A program made the translations under genes and the position numbers. From an uncultured Leucothrix sp. (GTDB taxonomy: Bacteria > Pseudomonadota > Gammaproteobacteria > Thiotrichales > Thiotrichaceae), in NCBI GenBank assembly GCA_937923375.1, contig CALAJG010000283.1, positions 1 to 11,722 of the forward strand: 11,722 nucleotides of DNA, read 5' to 3'. This document shows, piece after piece, positions 1 through 5,706 of the stretch (position 1 is its first letter; each line of letters begins with the position of its first letter). The notes below the pieces were generated by a model. It was not told the DNA's origin and ran no database searches. It worked only from the letters and a program-made list of their open reading frames with translations.

Positions 1-100
1 TTTTTAGCTGAAGCGTCAGAACCCAACATAACGTGTTAATCAAAAATTAACTGTGTATCTTGGTTCTTTGCTTCTTGGCAATACTGTTGCCAGTCACAAA

Positions 101-159
101 TCCCCACAAAAGTTATTTGGTCTACTTTGTTAAACAGCGCCGAAAGCCTCTGCTTCCGG
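101..159 (-). promoter_or_regulatory. rrn antitermination region: boxB hairpin, boxA, boxC-like
   Basis: On the minus strand a 7-bp hairpin CCGGAAG-CAGAGG-CTTTCGG (159-140, one G-U pair) is followed at once by GCTGTTTAACAAA (about 138-126), a near match to rrn boxA (TGCTCTTTAACAA in E. coli). About 16 bases on comes TTTGTGGGGA (110-101), resembling the boxC region (TGTGTGGG). Order and spacing match the known NusB/NusE-binding antitermination leader, which keeps RNA polymerase from terminating within the untranslated rRNA transcript. Confidence 0.75.
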
Positions 160-162
160 AAG

Positions 163-198
163 GTGGCGAAGTATAAGCAACGCCGGAAAATTCTTCAA
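163..198 (-). promoter_or_regulatory. rrn P2 promoter
   Basis: On the minus strand TTGAAG (193-198) and TATACT (170-175) are separated by 17 bases. They are followed by TCGCCACC, with a predicted start near 163, about 155 bases after the P1 start. A near-perfect 16-bp A/T-rich palindrome, AGTGATTTAATTCACT (198-213), abuts the -35 and may act as an UP element or protein site. Two promoters at this spacing just before boxA is the standard rrn layout. Confidence 0.68.
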
Positions 199-316
199 GT
201 GATTTAATTCACTTTATGTTCAGACCAGACTATCAGAAAACAATCAAAATACGATTCACTGATTAACAGAAAAACTCTGCCGGAAGCGCCTGAAAGAGCG
301 TGCTACCTGCCTGACT

Positions 317-353
317 GAGCGGCGCATTATAGACACTAATAGAGCCTTGTCAA
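317..353 (-). promoter_or_regulatory. rrn P1 promoter
   Basis: On the minus strand a perfect -35 TTGACA (348-353) and a perfect -10 TATAAT (326-331) are separated by 16 bases. They are followed by GCGCCGCTC, a GC-rich discriminator typical of stringently controlled rRNA promoters. Transcription should start near 317-319. Upstream DNA is strongly A/T-rich and contains a 12-bp inverted repeat, consistent with an UP element. The 16-base spacer and GC discriminator are known features that make rrn P1 promoters respond to ppGpp/DksA and initiating NTP level; that control is inferred here. Confidence 0.88.
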
Positions 354-363
354 CATACAAAGA

Positions 364-395
364 AATCTAATTCAGATTTAAGCCTGAATTAGATT
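364..395. repeat. Perfect 12-bp inverted repeat between comEA-like gene and rrn P1
   Basis: AATCTAATTCAG (364-375) and CTGAATTAGATT (384-395) are exact reverse complements with an 8-base spacer. The element lies about 46-77 bases upstream of the predicted P1 start, where UP elements and Fis sites sit. It is also downstream of the comEA-like stop codon, and on the minus strand it is followed by TCTTTGT. It could therefore be a weak AT-rich terminator for that gene, a binding site for a dimeric factor, or both. Confidence 0.6.
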
Positions 396-453
396 CGTAT
401 CCAAAATCAAACAAGGGATTAACAGCTGAGAGCCCCGTTTGAATAAAGGAGTC

Positions 454-954
454 TTACTTCATAAACTCTGTCTTGTCAGTGACGGCTTTCCTCTTCTTGG
501 TAACAGCACTGGTATCACCTAAGTTTATTGTCTTTTCCTTTTTGATTTTTTTCTTCGTAGGTGTGCCGACACTTTTTGAGGCAACTTTTTTAACGTTAAG
601 TTTCTTAACTTTAGATTCTTTGCTGGATTTATCCTCAAGCGCAACGACTTTTGGCTCCGCTTTTATCCACTTTACAACACCTTCGTTTAAAGAGAGATCC
701 TCAAGATTTTTCTTTAAAATACCTTGCCCAATACCCTTAACATTGGCTAAGTCATTAACACTTGTGAAGTCTCCATTAAGCTCACGGTAGTCAACAATTG
801 ACTTTGCTTTAACTTCACCAATACCCTTTAGGTAATGCGCCATTGCGGCAGCTGAAGCATCATTGATATTGACTATTTCAGCAGTAGCTGTAAGCAGAGG
901 CGATACGCATAACGCAGAAACTATCATTAACTTCTTAAGTAGTGTGAATTTCAT
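454..954 (-). CDS. ComEA-like secreted helix-hairpin-helix protein with lysine-rich tail
   Basis: A 166-residue protein with a Sec-type signal peptide (residues 1-25: KK, a hydrophobic core, then ATA before EIVNIN). Next comes a ComEA-type tandem helix-hairpin-helix unit at about 27-90: VNIND, LKGIGEVKAKSIVDYR (42-57), a GDF turn, and NVKGIGQGILKKN (71-83). In the family such domains bind double-stranded DNA without sequence specificity; ComEA proteins pull DNA into the periplasm during natural transformation. The usual short gammaproteobacterial form ends soon after the second hairpin. Here about 70 extra residues follow, very rich in Lys and Ser/Thr with no visible fold, probably extra DNA-binding or cell-surface-interacting sequence. 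The start is chosen because the signal peptide begins there; an AAGG lies 6 bases upstream. It is transcribed toward the rrn P1 promoter. No other competence gene is nearby, so a competence role is inferred from the domain alone. Confidence 0.82.
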   Translation of the reverse strand: MKFTLLKKLMIVSALCVSPLLTATAEIVNINDASAAAMAHYLKGIGEVKAKSIVDYRELNGDFTSVNDLANVKGIGQGILKKNLEDLSLNEGVVKWIKAEPKVVALEDKSSKESKVKKLNVKKVASKSVGTPTKKKIKKEKTINLGDTSAVTKKRKAVTDKTEFMK

Positions 955-1262
955 GAGGAGCCTTTATTTTTATTGCTTTAATTGTGGTTCAAATTGAATT
1001 CGTTAGTGATATTAGAATACTAACTATTAATGAATACAAGTTGAGGAGAGAGCAAAGCATATCACCCTACACAACCATGTTTACATATATTCGATCGAAG
1101 GCCACCACCCAGATATTTTAGTCTTCCCCCCCTTCTGATGCTCTTTTCGATAATATAAGCCTACTAAGCACTGCATCGACATGATAGGAAACCACCAATT
1201 GCCCAGTATCAAAGCCTATGGCACTATATATGACTCTTAAAAAAATTGCTCAGGAGCACCTT
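955..1262. other. Divergent intergenic region, comEA-like / peroxiredoxin
   Basis: A 308-base AT-rich region between divergent genes with no convincing ORF or RNA gene. It holds a candidate promoter and inverted repeat for the minus-strand gene (1002-1039), a perfect palindrome TTCGATCGAA (1090-1099), and TATAAG (1154-1159), a possible -10 for the peroxiredoxin gene without a recognisable -35. I see no clear OxyR, Fur or HexR site. Confidence 0.6.
1002..1039 (-). promoter_or_regulatory. Candidate comEA-like promoter inside an inverted repeat
   Basis: On the minus strand TTGTAT (1034-1039) and TCTAAT (1011-1016) are separated by 17 bases. The -10 lies exactly in the spacer of an inverted repeat, GTTAGT (1002-1007) / ACTAAC (1019-1024). 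A repressor bound to the two arms would cover the -10. The -35 is a poor match (3 of 6), so this is tentative. Confidence 0.35.
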
Positions 1263-1736
1263 ATGATCAGTGTTGGAGACAACATTCCATCAGCAAATAT
1301 TGCTGTCGCAAAATCTGATGAACAGATCAATACTACAAGCACCGAATTGTTCGCAGGAAAAAAAGTTGTCCTGTTCGCCCTTCCTGGCGCATTTACACCG
1401 ACTTGTTCGAAGTCCCATTTGCCTGGCTATGTCACCTTGCACGATGAGTTTGTGAAGAAAAGCGTCGACATGGTGGCTTGCTTATCGGTTAACGATGCAT
1501 TTGTTATGCAAGCTTGGGGCCGTGATCAAAATGCTGAAAACATCACAATGATCGCAGATGGTGGCGCTGCTTTTACTAAAGCACTTGGCCTTGAAATGGA
1601 TACGGCAGATTTCGGCGGCATTCGCTCCCAACGTTATGCGATGGTTATTGATGATGGCAAAGTGACCATATTAAATGTGGAAGCTGCAGGCGAATTTGAA
1701 GCAAGTAAAGCTGAAACCATTCTCGAAGCACTTTAG
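1263..1736 (+). CDS. Prx5/type II-like thiol peroxiredoxin
   Basis: A 157-residue atypical peroxiredoxin of the Prx5 (AhpC/TSA redoxin) group, a cytoplasmic enzyme that reduces hydrogen peroxide and alkyl hydroperoxides. The active-site block PGAFTPTCSKSHLPGY places the peroxidatic cysteine at C48 with the supporting T45. R124 in SQRYAMVIDDG matches the conserved active-site arginine. C73 in VACLSVNDAF matches the second conserved Cys of the family. No C-terminal resolving Cys is present, which suggests a 1-Cys mechanism reduced by glutathione/glutaredoxin (inference). An in-frame ATG at 1218 would add 15 residues, but ATG 1263 has AGGAG (1252-1256) at 6-base spacing and gives the normal family N-terminus (MISVGDNIPS), so it is preferred. 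The gene is monocistronic: a hairpin follows and the next plus-strand gene starts about 245 bases on. Confidence 0.9.
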   Translation: MISVGDNIPSANIAVAKSDEQINTTSTELFAGKKVVLFALPGAFTPTCSKSHLPGYVTLHDEFVKKSVDMVACLSVNDAFVMQAWGRDQNAENITMIADGGAAFTKALGLEMDTADFGGIRSQRYAMVIDDGKVTILNVEAAGEFEASKAETILEAL

Positions 1737-1769
1737 TCTCAACAACTTGACTGAGAGCTTTAGATGGAT

Positions 1770-1814
1770 AGATGGGTTGGCGTTGATTATGTGCAGCATC
1801 CAACCCATCTTTAG
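1770..1814 (+). terminator. Stem-loop after the peroxiredoxin gene
   Basis: AGATGGGTTGG (1770-1780) pairs perfectly with CCAACCCATCT (1800-1810) across a 19-base loop that has a small inner GTTG/CAGC stem. Only TTTAG follows, so termination may be weak or Rho-assisted. Flanking GAGCT...AGATGG / CCATCT...AGCTC segments allow an alternative longer pairing (about 1754-1818). Confidence 0.5.
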
Positions 1815-1980
1815 CTCGTAAAATTCCGTACAGACAAAAAAGCATAAAGTGGAAGTATACTGATTTCAAATTCAAACCATTATAACGTGTCAGCTTGTCA
1901 GCTTATTGCTTCCCTAGTTCAATACTCTTACATTAGTATGTGAATAATTTATTGATTGTATATTCTTTTCAGGAGTTCAT

Positions 1981-3426
1981 GTGAGTAAGTCAACCAGTGA
2001 CGCTTATCTAGCGGATTACCTCAACGAGCAGACGCTTGCCGAAAAAATGATTCCAACCGTAGGTATGATGTACCGGGAAATGGGTGTCATTATTTCGGTG
2101 TTTGGTCGAAAGTTGATGAACTCATCAACGATTGACATCATCAAGGCTCACCGTCTTGGTCAACATATGGTTGGTCAAACGCTAAAACTTGAAACGACGA
2201 CTGAAGTACTGAGTGCATTACAGAAAATGAACTTAGGCGTCTCGCGGGTAGATATTGGAAAACTTGCTTACAATTATTCACAATTATCAAGCGGTGAATC
2301 TTTAGAAAATTATCTAAACGGTGCCGTGGATGCTGCAAATCATGGAAAGATCAGCTTGCTCGATAAACCCCAAGATGTAGTCCTCTACGGGTTTGGACGC
2401 ATTGGCAGGATTCTTGCACGCCTACTGATTGAAAGAACAACTGCCGGTAATAAACTACGTCTTCGCGCGATAGTCGTTCGCAGTAAAGGAAAAGGTGATC
2501 TGGAAAAACGCGCCAGTCTACTGCGTAGAGATTCTATCCACGGTCCATTTAACGGATCAATCAAGGTGGACCACGAAAATAGCGCAATTATTGCCAACGG
2601 TAATTACATTAAAGTTATCTATGCTGGTTCACCAGAAGATATCGACTACACAGAACATGACATTGACAATGCGCTGATTGTTGATAACACCGGAGTATTT
2701 AAAGATGAAGAAGCACTGGGTCGCCACTTAACGCCTAAGGGCGCATCGAAGGTTCTACTTACTGCGCCTGCTAAAGGCGCTATCAAAAATATAGTCTACG
2801 GTGTTAACCACAATGACATTGAGACGTCAGACACTATTGTCTGTGCCGCTTCCTGTACTACTAACGCGATTACACCAGTGCTAAAAGTAATGAATGACAA
2901 GTACGGCATTGTTAATGGGCACGTCGAAACGATTCATTCCTACACCAATGATCAGAACTTAATCGATAATTATCATAGCGCAGATCGTCGAGGCAGAAGT
3001 GCTCCGCTGAATATGGTACTAACCTCAACCGGAGCCGCTAAAGCAGTTTCCAAGGCTCTGCCAGAACTCGAAGGCAAACTGACAGGAAACGCGATACGTG
3101 TCCCTACTCCCAACGTATCGATGGCGGTGATTAAGCTAAACCTTAAACAAGCGGCATCTCGCGATGAAATTAATGACTATATTCGTCAGGTATCGCTGGA
3201 GTCAGAGCTGAATGAGCAAATAGCTTACTCATCATCTACAGAATCAGTATCTACTGATTATGTTGGCACACCAGAGCCTGGAATTTTTGATTCCGTGGCC
3301 ACTATTTCACAAGATGATAGCTGCGTTTTGTATGTCTGGTACGACAACGAGTTCGGTTATAGCACACAAGTATTACGCGTTATGCGTGAAATGGTTGGAA
3401 TGCACATTCCACAAGTACCAGCTTAG
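1981..3426 (+). CDS. Long-form glyceraldehyde-3-phosphate dehydrogenase (GAPDH-like, N-terminal extension)
   Basis: A 481-residue GAPDH homologue, about 150 residues longer than the classical enzyme. Residues 1-130 form a helical extension without a motif I recognise. The Rossmann glycine motif GFGRIGR is at 137-143, the catalytic ASCTTN has C292, the catalytic His is H319 (TIHSYT), and the C-terminal WYDNEFGYS is intact, so it should be active. Strand beta-2 ends VVRSKGKG (165-172), with Arg/Ser where NAD-specific GAPDHs have Asn-Asp. This predicts acceptance of NADP(H) and hence a gluconeogenic or anabolic direction (inference). Long GAPDHs of this kind occur in Pseudomonas, Shewanella and Vibrio beside the normal one. 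The start is GTG: AGGAG (1971-1975) is 5 bases upstream, and the overlapping ATG at 1979 runs straight into a stop. No HexR-like site is visible upstream. A strong terminator follows. Confidence 0.88.
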   Translation: MSKSTSDAYLADYLNEQTLAEKMIPTVGMMYREMGVIISVFGRKLMNSSTIDIIKAHRLGQHMVGQTLKLETTTEVLSALQKMNLGVSRVDIGKLAYNYSQLSSGESLENYLNGAVDAANHGKISLLDKPQDVVLYGFGRIGRILARLLIERTTAGNKLRLRAIVVRSKGKGDLEKRASLLRRDSIHGPFNGSIKVDHENSAIIANGNYIKVIYAGSPEDIDYTEHDIDNALIVDNTGVFKDEEALGRHLTPKGASKVLLTAPAKGAIKNIVYGVNHNDIETSDTIVCAASCTTNAITPVLKVMNDKYGIVNGHVETIHSYTNDQNLIDNYHSADRRGRSAPLNMVLTSTGAAKAVSKALPELEGKLTGNAIRVPTPNVSMAVIKLNLKQAASRDEINDYIRQVSLESELNEQIAYSSSTESVSTDYVGTPEPGIFDSVATISQDDSCVLYVWYDNEFGYSTQVLRVMREMVGMHIPQVPA

Positions 3427-3456
3427 TGCTTGAAAACAAGATCTAATGCTTATAAT

Positions 3457-3491
3457 AAAGGCGCTGGTCAATAGTTGACTAGCGCCTTTTT
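3457..3491 (+). terminator. Strong intrinsic terminator of the long GAPDH gene
   Basis: Fifteen-base arms (3457-3471 and 3475-3489, core GGCGCT/AGCGCC) pair with one G-U and a 3-base loop, then end in TTTTT (3487-3491). On the minus strand the hairpin is followed by TTTATT, so it may also block readthrough from the convergent AAA+ gene. Confidence 0.88.
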
Positions 3492-3504
3492 GGATGCTTG
3501 ACCT

Positions 3505-3542
3505 AAAATAAAAAAGATAAGCTAACGTGACTAGCCGTTAGC
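3505..3542 (-). terminator. Intrinsic terminator overlapping the AAA+ stop codon
   Basis: On the minus strand GCTAACG (3542-3536) and CGTTAGC (3527-3521) form a 7-bp stem with an 8-base loop, followed by TTATCTTTTTTATTTT. The left arm lies in the last codons of the AAA+ gene, whose TAG stop (3533-3531) is in the loop. Together with the adjacent 3457-3491 hairpin it isolates two convergent units. Confidence 0.65.
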
Positions 3543-5639
3543 GATGAAACCCATATTTTTATTAGCACCATTGGCCTTAAAAGTAAGCTCTCTCTTCAAT
3601 CCATCCAGCAAAGACTCTGCACTTAGTGGGTTACCAGAGAAGCGATTTTGCCTTGCAACTGTCGCAAAATCACCAGGTGTTAAACCTTGAATACCAATCA
3701 CTTTCTTTTTCCACTCTGACTCTTCAGGCTCCTCAACATCGTAATCAGCAAGCACTTGCTTAAATAGACCCCAAAGCTGTTCTGGCTTAATAAAGTCAAA
3801 CTTAATTTTCAAATCAAACCGGCGTAAAGACGCCTGATCTAATTGTTCCATCAGGTTTGTTGAGCAGAAAAACAGACCGTCAAACTGCTCCATTTGAGTG
3901 AGCAACTCATTCACCTGTGATACCTGCCAGCTTTCTCTAGCTTTGGAGCGCTCTTGCAAGAAACTATCAGCCTCGTCCAGTAAAAGCACCGACTCTTCGT
4001 CTCTGGCCTGCTCAAACATCTCACTCAAGTGACGCTCTGTCATACCCAGGTAAGGATCTAACAGATCAGACGCTCGTTTGGTAATCAATGGAATATCAAG
4101 CTTTTCTGCTACGTGCCGCGCAAACTCACTTTTACCAGTACCCGGCTGTCCATAGAGACAAATTCGCCCCTTTGGCTGCTTAAGCAATGCTTCCTGTAGC
4201 GCCACCAAGTCATAATCCGGATTCAAGGCTTCCAAACGATAGGTAATTGGCGATTGAACTCCCTTAGAGAGATCTTTATCGTATCCCATCGCGGAAAGCG
4301 TATTACTAATAACCTGCTCAAGATGTGCTTCAATTTCTGACTGCTTTTCCAGGCCGAGCTCGGACACCACTTTTACTGCACGGGAAATCAGACCAGGGGC
4401 CAAGTACTCATTACTAGCAATTTTCTGCAACCACTTTTCGCTAACATCTAACTTCTCAGCATACTTGCGAAACATTTTCATACGCGTTTGACGTGGCGGT
4501 GTTTTTAACTCCATCACATAATCAAAACGACGCAGAATAGCCTCATCAATATGATGAATCACGTTAGACACCCAAATCGCGGGCAGCGTATTTTCCTCAA
4601 GCAGCTGGTTAAACCAACCTTTCTTAGTATCAGAACTGGTGCGAATTCCAAATCGCTCCATGCTGCCATCGCGCAGAAATACATCTTCAATTTCATCGAA
4701 GAGAATCAGAGTATTGGGGGTGCGTTTCAAAACCTGCTGGCATAGTTGATAAGAATCTATACGCGCTTTTTCATAGCCATCCGCAACACCTTCGCCGGTG
4801 TTGTTAACCTCATAAAGCGGGCAATCCAAATTCTTGGCCAACGTGCGAACCATTTCAGTCTTACCTGTTCCTGGTGGTCCATAAATAAGAATATTTGCGC
4901 CTTTCAAACGCTTTTCACTAGCTGCTTTCAGATACTTATGAACTAAGCTGTAGTCTTTCTTAGCATGCAGAAAGTCTTCCGGCGTCAGCGTGGCTTCCCG
5001 TCCGACTTTGAAGAAGCGACGTAGCGACTGCATGATATCCAGCTGCTCATCGTCCAACAATACGTCGGTAATTTCATCCAACAGCTCAAGCTGATCATCA
5101 AGCTCATCCGGATAGTTACAGTCCAGACGCAGTAACCCCGTCCGGTTCAACAAACCATCGGTGGAAAGTGCTTGGCGGATACTGGATGGATCGATATCCA
5201 AAATAATACTCAGCGTATTGACAACCCCGCGCGCAGTAAGATCGCCCAATACCCCGCACACTTCAGTCAGATCTTTAATCGCATGAATTAGCGTCCCGAA
5301 TGACAGCAGCTTCTTTTCAGTTTCGCTAAGCTCAACCAGCTTTCCCAACTCATTGATATTGTGAAACAAAACACCGTCTTGCTTTTGAGTTTTGGCTTCG
5401 TAAAGGTCGCTTTGCGCTTTTAGTATCTTGCGAAATTTTTTCTTAGAAATGGGGTTTTCATCATCGTGCTTATCAATCAGATGTTCCAAACCGACAACAC
5501 TTAGGGCACGATCGTGCCCGTATAGACCATATTCTGTGTCCATACGCATGTATCCCTTAAGGTCATAAAGGACACGAAGAGACCATAGGATTACCAAATC
5601 CTCGTATTGCTCCAGCAATTCAGGTAGTTTTTTGTTCAT
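3531..5639 (-). CDS. Tandem AAA+ ATPase with unassigned N-terminal domain
   Basis: A 702-residue soluble protein with no signal peptide or membrane segment. Residues 1-220 are mostly helical and charged, with an acidic Leu/Asp stretch at 176-200, and match nothing I recognise. Module D1 has Walker A GPPGTGKT (254-261), Walker B LILFDEIED (311-319), sensor-1 N359 and ILRRFD (368-373). Module D2 has Walker A GQPGTGKS (497-504), Walker B VLLLDEAD (551-558), sensor-1 STN (593-595), LRRFD (605-609) and a lid segment GLTPGDFATVARQ (652-664). Both modules keep the catalytic Glu and second-region arginines, so both could hydrolyse ATP. D2 has a pore-loop-like YLGMTE (530-535), suggesting a hexameric remodelling or unfolding motor (inference). 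No protease or nuclease domain is fused. The gene lies 67 bases after a VC0807-family membrane protein and is possibly cotranscribed with it. There is no clear Shine-Dalgarno, but an extended -10 lies just before the ATG. Substrate unknown. Confidence 0.85.
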   Translation of the reverse strand: MNKKLPELLEQYEDLVILWSLRVLYDLKGYMRMDTEYGLYGHDRALSVVGLEHLIDKHDDENPISKKKFRKILKAQSDLYEAKTQKQDGVLFHNINELGKLVELSETEKKLLSFGTLIHAIKDLTEVCGVLGDLTARGVVNTLSIILDIDPSSIRQALSTDGLLNRTGLLRLDCNYPDELDDQLELLDEITDVLLDDEQLDIMQSLRRFFKVGREATLTPEDFLHAKKDYSLVHKYLKAASEKRLKGANILIYGPPGTGKTEMVRTLAKNLDCPLYEVNNTGEGVADGYEKARIDSYQLCQQVLKRTPNTLILFDEIEDVFLRDGSMERFGIRTSSDTKKGWFNQLLEENTLPAIWVSNVIHHIDEAILRRFDYVMELKTPPRQTRMKMFRKYAEKLDVSEKWLQKIASNEYLAPGLISRAVKVVSELGLEKQSEIEAHLEQVISNTLSAMGYDKDLSKGVQSPITYRLEALNPDYDLVALQEALLKQPKGRICLYGQPGTGKSEFARHVAEKLDIPLITKRASDLLDPYLGMTERHLSEMFEQARDEESVLLLDEADSFLQERSKARESWQVSQVNELLTQMEQFDGLFFCSTNLMEQLDQASLRRFDLKIKFDFIKPEQLWGLFKQVLADYDVEEPEESEWKKKVIGIQGLTPGDFATVARQNRFSGNPLSAESLLDGLKRELTFKANGANKNMGFIANG

Positions 5640-5646
5640 TTTTTCG

Positions 5647-5655
5647 AGTATAACA
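5647..5655 (-). promoter_or_regulatory. Extended -10 promoter placing transcription start at the AAA+ ATG
   Basis: On the minus strand TGTTATACT (5655-5647) is an extended -10 (TGn plus TATACT, 5 of 6 to consensus). Only 7 bases separate it from the ATG (5639-5637), and no Shine-Dalgarno is visible between. If used, the mRNA would be leaderless or nearly so. There is no good -35 at 16-18 bases, which an extended -10 can tolerate. Confidence 0.4.
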
Positions 5656-5667
5656 AATAACCAAGTC

Positions 5668-5694
5668 CCGAATAGGGCTCAGTAAATTATTCGG
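5668..5694. repeat. Inverted repeat between the VC0807-family and AAA+ genes
   Basis: CCGAATA (5668-5674) and TATTCGG (5688-5694) are perfect reverse complements with a 13-base spacer. An alternative shorter pairing GCTCA/TGAGC overlaps it. No U-tract follows on either strand, so it is more likely an attenuating or mRNA-processing hairpin, or a dimer-binding site upstream of the AAA+ promoter, than a terminator. Confidence 0.4.
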
Positions 5695-5706
5695 TTGAGC
5701 AACAAA

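Larger units (their letters stand above)
1..318 (-). other. 5' leader of a ribosomal RNA operon (16S lies off the left edge)
   Basis: No protein gene fits here. Read on the minus strand, the stretch has the order expected of an rrn leader: P1, about 155 bases, P2, a boxB-like hairpin, boxA, a boxC-like GU-rich element, then small hairpins (GGCAA/TTGCC at about 78-92 and GTTAA/TTAAC at about 36-53) up to the edge. The last minus-strand bases before position 1 contain GACGCTTCAGC followed by an A run. This resembles the GAGCGTCAAAC...AAA stretch just before mature 16S in E. coli. The P1-to-edge and P2-to-edge distances, about 318 and 163 bases, are close to the known P1/P2-to-16S distances there. 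I infer that 16S begins within a few tens of bases outside the window. The 16S itself is not visible, so the assignment rests on the leader signals. Confidence 0.82.

Noticed and set aside
276..298. Repeated GCCGGAA/TTCCGGC words in the rrn leader (about 154-160, 182-188, 278-285) as a mobile repeat
   Set aside because: They are short, irregularly spaced and explained in part by leader hairpins; there is no REP or transposon structure.
473..790. Plus-strand ORF of 105 codons
   Set aside because: It is the antisense shadow of the lysine-rich ComEA-like gene; its Phe/Leu/Ser-rich product mirrors AAA/AAG codons and it has no family resemblance.
1218..1262. Upstream ATG for the peroxiredoxin, adding 15 residues
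   Set aside because: No Shine-Dalgarno, and the extra residues are not family-like; AGGAG before ATG 1263 is well placed.
1860..1980. HexR-type operator before the long GAPDH
   Set aside because: I scanned for TGTART...AYTACA patterns and found none; TTGTATATTC is not palindromic in the required way.
1979..1984. ATG immediately before the long GAPDH
   Set aside because: It reads ATG-TGA, a stop in the second codon; the GTG at 1981 opens the real frame.
4551..4946. Two adjacent plus-strand ORFs of 64 and 66 codons
   Set aside because: They lie antisense within the first AAA+ module with no start signals or recognisable product.
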